DNA of 64,000 nucleotides from Oscillospiraceae bacterium. GTDB lineage: Bacteria; Bacillota; Clostridia; Oscillospirales; Oscillospiraceae. Location of the stretch: positions 40,522 to 104,521 of the forward strand of contig JAETQF010000013.1 of the NCBI GenBank assembly GCA_021770845.1, written 5' to 3'. Of the stretch, positions 1-7,519 are shown piece by piece (position 1 is the first letter of the stretch; every line of letters begins with the position of its first letter). A program made the position numbers and the translations under genes. Below the pieces are notes generated by a model. That model was given only the letters and a program-made list of their open reading frames with translations, had not been told where the DNA came from and made no database searches.

Positions 1-2
1 CT

Positions 3-143
3 ATGGGCACGAAGTATATGCTGCTGGCCATCGTGTTGTGCCTGTGCGGGATCATATTGGCCGCTTTCCCCAGCCCCGTTGCCTGGAGCTTCGCAGGAGG
101 CGGGCTGGTCTTGGCTCTTGTCGGCCTGTACAAAAAGGACTGA
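3..143 (+). CDS. small hydrophobic membrane protein, possibly 5'-truncated by the window
   Basis: Open frame from an ATG at base 3 to a TGA at 141-143, 46 residues. Two hydrophobic stretches (about residues 5-21 and 28-42) are separated by a Pro-rich turn (FPSPV) and followed by a charged tail YKKD, so a two-pass membrane hairpin is likely. Only two bases precede the ATG, so no ribosome-binding site can be checked and the real start may lie outside the window. I do not recognise the family. It is followed by about 55 bases and then the rpsU promoter, so it is not cotranscribed with rpsU from that promoter. Confidence 0.45.
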   Translation: MGTKYMLLAIVLCLCGIILAAFPSPVAWSFAGGGLVLALVGLYKKD

Positions 144-198
144 GCCGGCGTTAACAGTATGTGCCATGGGATTTTGCAAAATCCCCTATATTTTGCGG

Positions 199-227
199 TT
201 GACAAAGCGGAGGTTTTCCCATATAAT
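199..227 (+). promoter_or_regulatory. sigma-A promoter for rpsU
   Basis: Perfect consensus: TTGACA at 199-204, 17-base spacer, TATAAT at 222-227. Transcription would start near 234, leaving a leader of about 70 bases before rpsU. The perfect match fits a highly expressed ribosomal protein gene. Confidence 0.9.
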
Positions 228-306
228 AGTCCTGTTAAAGCCATCGCCAATGGCCCTTAAAGCGTCCTGGAATTAACCGGACGCCTCGGAGGGAGGGAAA
301 TCATAG

Positions 307-489
307 ATGTCCGAAGTTCATGTCCGCGAGGGCGAGTCTCTGGAGAACGCGCTGAAGCGTTTCAAGCGTTCCTGCGCCAAGTCCGGCGTGCTGGCTGAGG
401 TGCGTAAGCGCGAGTTTTACGACAGCCCCAGCGTCAAGCGCCGCAAAAAGAGCGAGGCGGCCCGCAAGAACCGCAAGAAGTTCTACTAA
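307..489 (+). CDS. rpsU: 30S ribosomal protein S21
   Basis: A 60-residue basic protein matching S21 over its full length: N-terminal [16 protein letters not shown], central [14 protein letters not shown] and a Lys/Arg-rich tail ending KKFY. S21 binds the 3' domain of 16S rRNA near the anti-Shine-Dalgarno region and helps initiation on the small subunit. The start has a strong GGAGGGAGGG site about 7 bases upstream. The gene stands alone between a perfect sigma-A promoter and an intrinsic terminator, so it is probably monocistronic. Family length is 57-70 residues, so it is complete. Confidence 0.97.
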   Translation: MSEVHVREGESLENALKRFKRSCAKSGVLAEVRKREFYDSPSVKRRKKSEAARKNRKKFY

Positions 490-498
490 GACGGTGAA

Positions 499-531
499 AA
501 CAGCGTTCCGTGAAAGCGGAACGCTGTTTTT
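499..531 (+). terminator. rpsU intrinsic terminator
   Basis: Ten-base-pair stem CAGCGTTCCG / CGGAACGCTG (501-510 with 517-526), 6-base loop, then TTTTT. It lies directly after the rpsU stop codon. Confidence 0.92.
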
Positions 532-575
532 CTGAGAAGCGCGAAGAAGCGTAACCATTCAAAGGAGGGGTCGTC

Positions 576-1139
576 ATGGCCCAGCTCACCAAAGCCGCCA
601 TCATCGACGCCTTTGTCCGTCTGCTTCAGCAGACGCCCATGGATCAGATCACGGTGCAGGCCGTCACGGCGGAGTGCGGCATCAGCCGCAACACCTTTTA
701 TTACCACTACAGCGATCTCTACGCCCTGCTGAAGGCCATGCTCCGGCGGGACATGGACGAGCTGCAGCGCCAACGCCAGCCGGGGGAGCACGCCAGCGAG
801 GGCCTGCGGCGGCTCATCGGCTACCTCTCCGCCCGGCAGAGGATGTTTTCCCACATCTACAGTGCCGTGGGCCACGCCGCCATGGAGGACTACCTGCTGG
901 AGACCTCCGGGGATCTGTTCATGGCCTACCTGCGGGACGCGGCGGAGGGCCTGTCCCCGTCGGAGGAGGATCTGGATTTCATCTGCCGCTCCTTCCAGTT
1001 CATGCTCATCGGCATCCTGCTCAGCTGGGTGCGCCACGGGATGAAGGGGGACGTGGCCGACCTGCTGGAGCGGGCGGAGCGCCTGTTCTTCCACGGCACC
1101 CGGCGCCTTTTGGAGGAAAACAGCCCTACTTTTTCTTGA
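576..1139 (+). CDS. TetR/AcrR family transcriptional regulator
   Basis: A 187-residue protein with the TetR layout. The N-terminal HTH spans about residues 5-50, with the signature ITVQAVTAECGISRNTFYYHY, and an all-helical ligand-binding or dimerisation domain of about 130 residues follows. The C-terminal part (FICRSFQFMLIGILLSWVRHGM) resembles the DhaS-like TetR_C_8 group common in Clostridia. The start is preceded by AAAGGAGGGG. No efflux pump or enzyme lies next to it on the same strand, so the target is unknown. The stop codon falls inside a palindromic repeat (1125-1152), suggesting that the element supplied the present 3' end. I see no clear promoter between the rpsU terminator and this gene. 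Confidence 0.88.
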   Translation: MAQLTKAAIIDAFVRLLQQTPMDQITVQAVTAECGISRNTFYYHYSDLYALLKAMLRRDMDELQRQRQPGEHASEGLRRLIGYLSARQRMFSHIYSAVGHAAMEDYLLETSGDLFMAYLRDAAEGLSPSEEDLDFICRSFQFMLIGILLSWVRHGMKGDVADLLERAERLFFHGTRRLLEENSPTFS

Positions 1140-1152
1140 AAGAAAAAGTAGG
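1125..1152. repeat. palindromic REP-like element covering the tetR stop codon
   Basis: Perfect 13-base arms (CCTACTTTTTCTT at 1125-1137 and AAGAAAAAGTAGG at 1140-1152) separated by two bases. The TGA stop of the TetR gene (1137-1139) is within it. A related 30-base palindrome with the same CTTTTTCT/AGAAAAAG core lies at 62787-62816, also directly after a gene. Confidence 0.75.
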
Positions 1153-1243
1153 CAAAAAGAACTTGATGCCCGCTTCCAACCGTGCGGGTGGATTTAACAT
1201 ATCCGCCCGTTACGGGGCGGGGCGCTGGGCGGAAACGGAATAG

Positions 1244-1280
1244 GGCGGGAGGGCGTTCGGCGTCCTCCCGCCTTTTCTTT
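1244..1280 (+). terminator. intrinsic terminator downstream of the TetR gene
   Basis: Stem GGCGGGAGG / CCTCCCGCC (1244-1252 with 1264-1272) and loop, followed by TTTTCTTT. The T-run is on the plus strand only, so it ends tetR transcription and faces the convergent gene ending at 1279. Confidence 0.85.
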
Positions 1281-1605
1281 ACCAGAGCACGAACCCGATG
1301 ACAAGCAGCACGGCGGCGATCCCCCGGATGATGTGGTGGGAGAGGTGGACGTTTCCCGCATACCTCCCGTTGGCATAGGCCGCGGCGCAGATCAGCAGAC
1401 AGCCCACGCCGGCAGTGGAGGCGTCCGACACATTGACGCTCAAGGTCAGATGAAAGATGGCCGCAAGGATCACGCAGAGGCCGCCGCAGGCCATCGCAAC
1501 GGCAAAGCCCCGGGCGGCGGGATCCTCGGAGTTGAACCGAGCGGCCGCCGCGATGAGATGTAACAGTCCGAACAGAATAGCCAACACGCTGACCGCCATA
1601 TACAT
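1279..1605 (-). CDS. four-helix membrane protein of unknown function
   Basis: A 108-residue protein with four predicted membrane segments (about residues 2-24, 34-56, 63-80 and 88-107) joined by short loops. It starts at ATG 1605 with GGGGGAA as ribosome-binding site. It begins 12 bases after the pcrA stop, so it is probably read from the pcrA transcript. I recognise no family motif. Its 3' end abuts the T-run of the convergent tetR terminator. Confidence 0.7.
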   Translation of the reverse strand: MYMAVSVLAILFGLLHLIAAAARFNSEDPAARGFAVAMACGGLCVILAAIFHLTLSVNVSDASTAGVGCLLICAAAYANGRYAGNVHLSHHIIRGIAAVLLVIGFVLW

Positions 1606-1617
1606 CGCAATTCCCCC

Positions 1618-4104
1618 TTACAGTTTTTTCATGAGCTGGGCGGTGAACTTCAGCATCAGCCGCTTGGTGCCCACCCCGTCGAAGGCGATCTCCAGCAGGG
1701 TGTCGCCCCCCACCTTTTGAGTGGACAGCACCATGCCCCGTCCAAACGCCTTGTGCTCCAGCATATCCCCCTTCTGGTACTCCGGCAGGCCCGCCCCTGG
1801 GGCGGACACCGCCGACTGGAAGGCGGGCCGGGCCGCCGCCTTCTGGGGCCGCCCCGGCGTGTAAGTGCTCCGCCGCTCCCCAGTCCCGTAGGCGCTCCCG
1901 CCCTGGCGGTAGGGCTCCCGGTAGGTGGACACCCGGGGCGTCTGGTCGAACTCGTCCCAGTCCCCGCCTGTGGGGGTGGGGTCTAAGTAGGAACGGCCCG
2001 ACTGCTCCAGCAGCTCCGCCGGGATCTCCCCGGCGAACCGGGAGGGCCGGTTGGTGCTGGTGCGGCCGAACAGCATCCGCTGGCCGGCGCAGGTGAGGTA
2101 CAGCCGCTCCCGGGCCCTTGTCAACGCCACGTAGCACAGCCGCCGCTCCTCCTCCATCTCGTCCGGCTCCCCGATGGCCCGCAGGCCGGGGAAGATGCCC
2201 TCCTCCATGCCCACCACGAACACCGTGGGAAACTCCAGCCCCTTGGCGGAGTGCATGGTCATCATCACCACCGCGTCCTCGTCGGGGTCGTGGCTGTCCA
2301 GGTCGGTGTACAGGGCGATCTCGTCCAGGAAGCCCGCCAGGGTGAGCTCCCCGTCGGCGTTCTCCAGGTAGCTGTTGATGGAGGTGAGCAGCTCCCGCAC
2401 GTTCTCCAGCCGGGAGCGGCTCTCAAGGTCGTTTTTGGCCTGGAGCATGGCGGCGTAGCCCGTCCGGGCCACCACCTCCTCGTAGAAGTTGGGCAGATCC
2501 ATGGTGCGGGACAGCTCCGTCAGCTCCTCCATCATGGCGGTGAACTGGCCCAGCTTGTTGGCCGCCTTTTGCAGCTCCGGGTAGTCCCCGGCATGGGCGA
2601 TCACCTCCCACAGGGACAGCCCCCGATCCGCCGCGATGGCCCGTGAGCGCTCCACGGTGGCGGGGCCGATGCCCCGGGGCGGGTTGTTGATGATCCGGGT
2701 GAGCCGCAGGTCGTCGGCGTGGTTGTGAAGGACGCACAGGTAGGCCAGCATATCCTTGACCTCCGCCCGGTCGAAGAACCGGGTGCCGCCGATGACCTTG
2801 TAGGGGATGCCGCCCCGCTTGAAGGCCACCTCCAGCTGGTTGGACTGGGCGTTCATCCGGTAGAGGACGGCGTGGGTGTTCCACTTGATCCCGTCCCGGA
2901 AGTCCTCCATCAGCCGGCCGGCCACGAAGCGGGCCTCGTCGTTCTCGTTCATGGCGGTGTAGAGGTGCACCTTCTCCCCCGCCGCCCCCGCCGTCCACAG
3001 CTCCTTGCCCTTGCGGCCCTGGTTGTGGCGGATGACGGCGTTGGCCGCGTCCAGGATGTTCTTGGTGGAGCGGTAGTTCTGCTCCAGCCGGATGGTGCGG
3101 CAGTCCTTATACTGATCCTCGAAGGACAGGATATTCTCGATGGTGGCCCCCCGGAAGCGGTAGATGGACTGGTCGTCGTCCCCCACCACGCAGATGTTCT
3201 CCCGTCCCCCCGCCAGCAGGGAGGACAGCAGGTATTGCAGGTTGTTGGTGTCCTGGTACTCGTCGATGAGAACGTAGCGGAATTTTTTCTGATAATATTC
3301 CAAAACGTCGTCATGCTGCTGGAACAGCCGGACGGTGTGGAGGATGATATCGTCAAAGTCCAGCGCCCCCGCCTCCCACAAACGCTTTTCGTAGGCGGCG
3401 TAGAGCTGGGCGATCTTGGTCAGCCGGAAGTCGCCGGACTGCTCGGCGTCCTCCAGGAACTCCTTGGACAGCCGCAGCTTGTCCTTAGCGGCGGAGATCG
3501 TCCCCAGCACGGAGCGGGGCGGGAACTGCTTGTCGTCGAAGCCCAGCTCCTTGATACAGTCCTTCATCACCCGGATGGAGTCGTCGGTGTCGTAGATGGT
3601 GAAGGAGGAGGGGAAGCCCAGCTTCTCAATGTCCCGGCGGAGGATACGCACGCAGGCGGAGTGGAAGGTGGATGCCCACACGTCCCGGGCGGAGGCGCCC
3701 AGCATCTTCTCCAGCCGATCCTTCAGCTCCCCGGCGGCCTTGTTGGTGAAGGTGATGGCGATGATGCTCCAGGGGGCGGCGGGCTCCAGGGCGCACAGGC
3801 GGTCGGCCTGGAGGCGTTTTCCCTTGTCAGGGCTTGCTGCATAGGCGCGGAGGAAGTCCAGATCGTCCTCGTTCACCCACTCCGGCACCTCGTCGCTGTC
3901 CGAGCCCCGGCCGTAGCGGATCAGGTTGGCCACCCGGTGGATCAGCACGGTGGTCTTGCCCGAGCCCGCCCCCGCCAGCAGCAGCAGCGGCCCCTCGGTG
4001 GCCAGCACCGCGCGGCGCTGCTCGGGGTTAAGGTTTTGATAGTTTAAGCCAATGACCTCCCGGCGGAGGCGGCAGAATTCCAGTTCCTGTGACCGCGTCA
4101 GCAT
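1618..4104 (-). CDS. pcrA: ATP-dependent DNA helicase PcrA (UvrD/Rep family)
   Basis: An 828-residue superfamily 1A 3'-5' helicase, acting in repair, clearing of stalled RNA polymerase and rolling-circle replication. Visible motifs: Q-motif LNPEQRRAV, Walker A AGAGSGKTT (K at about residue 50), motif Ia TFTNKAAGELK, motif II LIDEYQDTN, motif III VVGDDDQSIYRFRGA, motif IV LEQNYRST, motif V MTMHSAKGLEFPTVFV and motif VI YVALTRARERLYL. The C-terminal MLEHKAFGRGMVLSTQK...MKKL region is the Tudor-like RNA polymerase-binding tail of Gram-positive PcrA. Length is usual for the family (720-850), with an extra acidic insert after motif Ia (YGRGSDSDEVPEWVNEDD). The start has AAAGGAC 8 bases upstream. 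Confidence 0.96.
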   Translation of the reverse strand: MLTRSQELEFCRLRREVIGLNYQNLNPEQRRAVLATEGPLLLLAGAGSGKTTVLIHRVANLIRYGRGSDSDEVPEWVNEDDLDFLRAYAASPDKGKRLQADRLCALEPAAPWSIIAITFTNKAAGELKDRLEKMLGASARDVWASTFHSACVRILRRDIEKLGFPSSFTIYDTDDSIRVMKDCIKELGFDDKQFPPRSVLGTISAAKDKLRLSKEFLEDAEQSGDFRLTKIAQLYAAYEKRLWEAGALDFDDIILHTVRLFQQHDDVLEYYQKKFRYVLIDEYQDTNNLQYLLSSLLAGGRENICVVGDDDQSIYRFRGATIENILSFEDQYKDCRTIRLEQNYRSTKNILDAANAVIRHNQGRKGKELWTAGAAGEKVHLYTAMNENDEARFVAGRLMEDFRDGIKWNTHAVLYRMNAQSNQLEVAFKRGGIPYKVIGGTRFFDRAEVKDMLAYLCVLHNHADDLRLTRIINNPPRGIGPATVERSRAIAADRGLSLWEVIAHAGDYPELQKAANKLGQFTAMMEELTELSRTMDLPNFYEEVVARTGYAAMLQAKNDLESRSRLENVRELLTSINSYLENADGELTLAGFLDEIALYTDLDSHDPDEDAVVMMTMHSAKGLEFPTVFVVGMEEGIFPGLRAIGEPDEMEEERRLCYVALTRARERLYLTCAGQRMLFGRTSTNRPSRFAGEIPAELLEQSGRSYLDPTPTGGDWDEFDQTPRVSTYREPYRQGGSAYGTGERRSTYTPGRPQKAAARPAFQSAVSAPGAGLPEYQKGDMLEHKAFGRGMVLSTQKVGGDTLLEIAFDGVGTKRLMLKFTAQLMKKL

Positions 4105-4144
4105 TGGTATCAGTCCTTTTTATCAAGTGCCCCACATTATATCA

Positions 4145-4191
4145 GAGTTGGAGTAAAAAGTACAGCCCGCCGGATCACGCTCCGGCGGGCT
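4145..4191 (-). terminator. intrinsic terminator of the RNase J gene
   Basis: On the minus strand, stem AGCCCGCCGGA / TCCGGCGGGCT (4181-4191 with 4164-4174) is followed by GTACTTTTTACT. It lies between rnj and pcrA, so the two are separate transcription units. A TATAAT on the minus strand at 4136-4141 could be the pcrA -10, but I see no good -35. Confidence 0.8.
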
Positions 4192-4198
4192 GGTTCGC

Positions 4199-5860
4199 TT
4201 ATACCTCCATGATAACAGGAAGTATCATGGGATTCCGTTTTGTCTTTTTGTAGAGGTAGTTGGACAGGGTGCCCTTCATCTCCGACTTGATGGTGGCCCA
4301 GTCCCGGATGCGCCGATCCTGGCAGCGATCCAGGGCGTCCACCGCCACCTGCCGCAGCTCCTCCATCAGCTCCTCCGACTCCTTGACGTACACGAAGCCC
4401 CGGGTGATGATGTCCGGCCCGGAGATCACCGAGCCGTCCTCCCCGGACATGGACACCACCACCACGATCATGCCGTCCTGGGCCAGGTGCTGCCGGTCGC
4501 GCAGCACCACCGCCCCCACGTCGCCCACGCCGTAGCCGTCCACAAACACCTTGCCCGCGGGCACCGTGCCGTTGAGCTTCACGCTGTCCCGGGTGAGCTC
4601 GATGACCCGGCCCACGTCGCTGATGACGATGTTCCGGGGATCCATGCCCATCACGTCCCGGGCCAGCCGGGCGTGGGTTTTCAGGTGCCGCTGCTCCCCG
4701 TGGACGGGGATGAAGAACTTAGGCCGCACCAGGGCGTGCATGATCTTCAGCTCCTCCTGGCAGGCGTGGCCGGACACGTGGAGGGGCAGCTCCCGCTCGT
4801 TGACCACCTCCGCCTCCCGGCGGTACAGCTCGTTGATCACGTTGCCCACCGAGTCCTCGTTGCCGGGGATGGCGGAGGCGGAGATGATCACCCGGTCGCC
4901 GGGCTGAATGTCCACCTGCCGGTGGGTGTTGAAGGCCATCCGGGTGAGGGCGGACATGGTTTCGCCCTGGCTGCCGGTGCTGATGATGCACACCTTGTTC
5001 TTGGGCAGGGTCTTGATCTGGGCCAGATCCACCACCGTCCCGGCGGGTATGTTCATGTAGCCCAGCTCGGTGGACACCTTCATGGCGTTCTCCATGCTCC
5101 GCCCGGTGACGGCCACCTTCCGGCCGTACTTGGCCGCCACGTCGATGATCTGCTGGATCCGGTCGATGTTGGAGGCGAAGGTGGTGACGATGATCCGCTC
5201 CTCGCAGCCCCGGAACAGGGCCTCGAAGGAGGCCCCCACGCTCCGCTCGCTCTTGGTGAAGCCGGGGCGCTCCACGTTGGTGGAGTCGCACAGCAGGGCC
5301 AGCACCCCCTCGTTGCCCAGCTCGCCCAGCCGGGTCAGGTCGGCCATGCCCCCCTGGATGGGGGTGGGGTCGATCTTGAAGTCGCCGGTGTGGACGCACA
5401 CGCCGATGGGGGTGCGGATGGCGAAGGCCACCGCGTCGGCGATGGAGTGGTTGATGTGGATGAACTCCACGGAGAACTTGCCCGCCTTGACGGTCTCCCC
5501 CGCCTCGCAGGTGATGAGCTTCACCTTGTCGGTGAGCCGGTGCTCGTCCAGCTTCAGCTTGATGAGCCCCGCCGACATCCGGGTGGCGTAGATGGGGGCG
5601 TTCACGTCCCGCATCAGGTAGGGGATGGCGCCGATGTGATCCTCGTGGCCGTGGGTGATGAAGATGGCCCGGATCCGATCCCGGTTCTGGATCAGGTAGG
5701 TAAAGTCGGGGATCACCACGTCGATACCGTACATATCGTTGTCCGGAAAGCCCATGCCCACGTCCACCACGATCAGGTCGCCGCCGTACTCGTAGACGGT
5801 GAGGTTCTTGCCGATCTCGTTGAGACCGCCCAGGGAAATGATTTTCAGTTTTTCTGCCAT
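4199..5860 (-). CDS. rnj: ribonuclease J (beta-CASP metallo-beta-lactamase RNase)
   Basis: A 553-residue RNase J, the Firmicute 5'-3' exonuclease and endonuclease for mRNA decay and rRNA maturation. It has the metallo-beta-lactamase signature THGHEDHIG with H70, H72, D74 and H75, further metal ligands in HINHSIADA and HTGDFKID, beta-CASP motifs CDSTNVERPG and TGRSMENAMKVS, VSGHACQEELK, and motif C FIPVHGEQRHL. I chose the ATG at 5860 (MAEKLKII) over one 15 codons upstream. It has AAAGGAG 6 bases before it, and homology begins here. About 600 gene-free bases lie upstream and may be a long leader (see 5861-6479). Confidence 0.96.
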   Translation of the reverse strand: MAEKLKIISLGGLNEIGKNLTVYEYGGDLIVVDVGMGFPDNDMYGIDVVIPDFTYLIQNRDRIRAIFITHGHEDHIGAIPYLMRDVNAPIYATRMSAGLIKLKLDEHRLTDKVKLITCEAGETVKAGKFSVEFIHINHSIADAVAFAIRTPIGVCVHTGDFKIDPTPIQGGMADLTRLGELGNEGVLALLCDSTNVERPGFTKSERSVGASFEALFRGCEERIIVTTFASNIDRIQQIIDVAAKYGRKVAVTGRSMENAMKVSTELGYMNIPAGTVVDLAQIKTLPKNKVCIISTGSQGETMSALTRMAFNTHRQVDIQPGDRVIISASAIPGNEDSVGNVINELYRREAEVVNERELPLHVSGHACQEELKIMHALVRPKFFIPVHGEQRHLKTHARLARDVMGMDPRNIVISDVGRVIELTRDSVKLNGTVPAGKVFVDGYGVGDVGAVVLRDRQHLAQDGMIVVVVSMSGEDGSVISGPDIITRGFVYVKESEELMEELRQVAVDALDRCQDRRIRDWATIKSEMKGTLSNYLYKKTKRNPMILPVIMEV

Positions 5861-6479
5861 AATAACTCCTTTATAAGTTTGGTAAAGTTTTTTTGCGCAA
5901 GACACGGAGGGCGGATCAAACTGTCCGCCCTGCCGTCCCTATGTAGATGGCGGAGGAAGCTGGGCATAACAAAAGTCCGGCGCGAACCTGCCGCGCCCGG
6001 CCCGCGCGGGCGGCGGACAGCTTCCGGTTCGCCCCCACCCGGCCCTGTCTCGCCGGGATGGAGCGTCCGGGCCGTCCGGCCCCGCGCCCTGTGCCCATCC
6101 GCTCTGCCTATCAAACACCGCTGCCACCAGCGGTTTACGCCTCGTCGGCACAAGCTGCGCTCATTCGCTTCCACCTGCGGCGAAAGCTCATCCGCTCCGC
6201 TGTGCCTCCTCTCCCCACAAAGCCTGAAGGGCGGCTTTGCGGGGGCCCCATAAGGGCAAAGTCCGCTCGACTCCGTTTCCTTGCTTCTCCCCTGCCCACA
6301 AAAGTAAAGGGCGCTTTTGCGGAGCCCCATTGGCTGGAGAGGAACCGTTTCCGGCAGTATACCACACCCCGGGGGAAAAGTACAGCTTTTTTTGTCGAAC
6401 GGCAGCCCAATTCGGCGGGCCGTATCGGCGGCGCCTTTGGGCAAATTATCCTCCCCGTTTCAAAAAATGTAAAATGTGC
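5861..6479 (-). other. gene-free stretch; possible long rnj leader
   Basis: No open frame here has coding character or a ribosome-binding site. A minus-strand -10-like TATACT lies at 6356-6361 with a weak TGTACT 17 bases upstream. If used, it gives rnj a leader of about 490 nt containing the two related hairpins at 6216-6241 and 6297-6321. Both hairpins pair better in minus-strand RNA (G-U) than in plus-strand RNA (A-C mismatch). The region also contains GC-rich inverted segments around 5985-6015. Confidence 0.4.
6207..6328 (-). repeat. two diverged copies of a hairpin repeat with compensatory stem changes
   Basis: Copy A has arms at 6216-6223 and 6234-6241; copy B at 6297-6304 and 6314-6321. 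Both have the plan CACAAA..., an AAGGGCG loop, ...TTTGCG, then a downstream CCCCA. The stems differ by paired changes (AAAGC/GCTTT versus AAAAG/CTTTT), so base pairing is kept while sequence changes. This looks like a REP-type or structured-RNA repeat. Confidence 0.6.
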
Positions 6480-6530
6480 TTGACACAGAATGTAAAGCGT
6501 GCTATACTTCAATCGTAAAGCGAACTTTAC
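6480..6530 (+). promoter_or_regulatory. sigma-A promoter with palindromic operator
   Basis: TTGACA at 6480-6485, 17-base spacer, TATACT at 6503-6508. Immediately downstream, over the expected start site, is the inverted repeat GTAAAGCGAACTTTAC (6515-6530). Further GTAAA half-sites occur at about 6470 and 6492. The arrangement suits autorepression by the HTH protein encoded next. Confidence 0.8.
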
Positions 6531-6593
6531 ATCACTTCCACCAAGGGGGAACTCATCATGGCGCACACAACCTGCGCCGTCAGGAGGGATGAC

Positions 6594-6797
6594 ATGGAAA
6601 ACCGCATCGCCGCCCTGCGCAAGGAGCGGCGGATCTCCCAGGCGGAGCTGGCCGAGGCGGTGGCCGTCACCCGGCAGACCATCATCTCGCTGGAGAGCGG
6701 GCGGTATAACGCCTCGCTCCTGCTGGCCCACAAGATCGCCCAGTATTTCAATACCACCATTGAGGACATTTTTCTGTTTGAGGAGGAAACGCCATGA
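6594..6797 (+). CDS. Xre-type helix-turn-helix regulator (YozG-like)
   Basis: A 67-residue single-domain HTH protein: MENRIAALRKERRISQAEL, recognition helix around VTRQTIISLESGRY, then HKIAQYFNTTIEDIFLF. This is the compact family of small Cro/Xre regulators that control adjacent membrane-protein genes. I chose the ATG at 6594, which has AGGAGG 6 bases upstream. An in-frame ATG at 6558 with AAGGGGG would add 12 residues not typical of the family. The stop overlaps the next start (ATGA). The palindrome at 6515-6530 is the probable operator. Confidence 0.88.
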   Translation: MENRIAALRKERRISQAELAEAVAVTRQTIISLESGRYNASLLLAHKIAQYFNTTIEDIFLFEEETP

Positions 6798-7045
6798 AGC
6801 GCAGCTGTAATTTTAACATAAACCCCGCTTTTGCCGTCGGCGTCATCCTGCTGTGGATCGGCATTTTCGTCCGCAGCGTGCTGGAGCTGGGCGGCCCTAT
6901 GGGCGCCGCGGCCCATTTCCTGTGCGGCGCGGGGTGCGGGCTGGCCTTCATCGGCCTGCTGTACGGCTCCCCCAAGACCCGGCCTCTGTTTGACAGGTTC
7001 CACGCCTTCAAGCTGCGGCTCCTGGGGCGGGACGCCGCCAAATGA
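6794..7045 (+). CDS. two-pass membrane protein in an HTH-controlled operon
   Basis: An 83-residue protein whose ATG overlaps the stop of the HTH gene (ATGA), implying translational coupling. Two hydrophobic helices (about residues 12-30 and 40-59) are joined by a Gly-rich loop, and a basic cytoplasmic tail (FDRFHAFKLRLLGRD) follows. No enzymatic motif is visible and I do not recognise the family. Genes of this type commonly sit between a small Xre regulator and a DUF2178-like protein in Clostridia; the function is unknown. Confidence 0.75.
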   Translation: MKRSCNFNINPAFAVGVILLWIGIFVRSVLELGGPMGAAAHFLCGAGCGLAFIGLLYGSPKTRPLFDRFHAFKLRLLGRDAAK

Positions 7046-7057
7046 GGAGGAAGCGCC

Positions 7058-7519
7058 ATGCTGATGCGGATGTTTGACACGTCGGACTACGACCGCTCCC
7101 TGCGCCGCCGCCGTCTGATGGCTTTTGGCCTGCTGGCGGTGGGGATCACGGGCCTCCTGTGCTATATCTTCCTTATTCACAACAGCGAAGTGCTGTCCGA
7201 CTATGCCCGGGGCTTCTATCTGGGCGCGGCCAGCGGTATGACCATCGCCGCGGTGGTTCTCCTGGTTCGGATGCAGTATCTGCTCACCCACCCGGAGGCC
7301 CGGAAAAAGGCCAAGATCCAGGAGCAGGACGAGCGGGAGAAGGCCATCATGAACCAGTCCTTCCAATTTGCCGGGATGTTCACCTTCTTTGCCGCCGCGG
7401 CCTCCCTGTTTGTGCTGGTGGCGGTGAGTCTGGAGGCCGCCGCCGCGGTGGTGGCGGTGGTGGGCGTGTACTCCATCACCTGGCTGTTCCGGATGCTCTA
7501 CCTGTCCAAAACGCTGTGA
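7058..7519 (+). CDS. four-helix membrane protein, DUF2178-like
   Basis: A 153-residue protein with two pairs of membrane helices (about residues 20-42, 50-70, 102-122 and 126-146). Between the pairs is a charged cytoplasmic loop, PEARKKAKIQEQDEREKAI. The DERE motif in such a loop resembles DUF2178/DUF6442-type proteins often encoded beside small Xre regulators; this assignment is tentative. The start has GAGGAAG upstream and lies 12 bases after the previous stop. Its TGA overlaps the GTG start of the pseudouridine synthase gene. Confidence 0.72.
   Translation: MLMRMFDTSDYDRSLRRRRLMAFGLLAVGITGLLCYIFLIHNSEVLSDYARGFYLGAASGMTIAAVVLLVRMQYLLTHPEARKKAKIQEQDEREKAIMNQSFQFAGMFTFFAAAASLFVLVAVSLEAAAAVVAVVGVYSITWLFRMLYLSKTL

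Noticed and set aside
2719..4047. Plus-strand 442-codon frame antisense to pcrA
   Set aside because: Shadow of the pcrA reading frame with no independent support.
5947..6483. Plus-strand frame of 178 codons in the gap upstream of rnj
   Set aside because: Composition is that of GC-rich non-coding DNA, it contains the hairpin repeats, has no ribosome-binding site, and competing frames exist on the other strand.
6135..6731. Minus-strand frame of 198 codons overlapping the HTH gene
   Set aside because: It runs across the HTH promoter, operator and the well-supported HTH coding region; no homology-like motifs.
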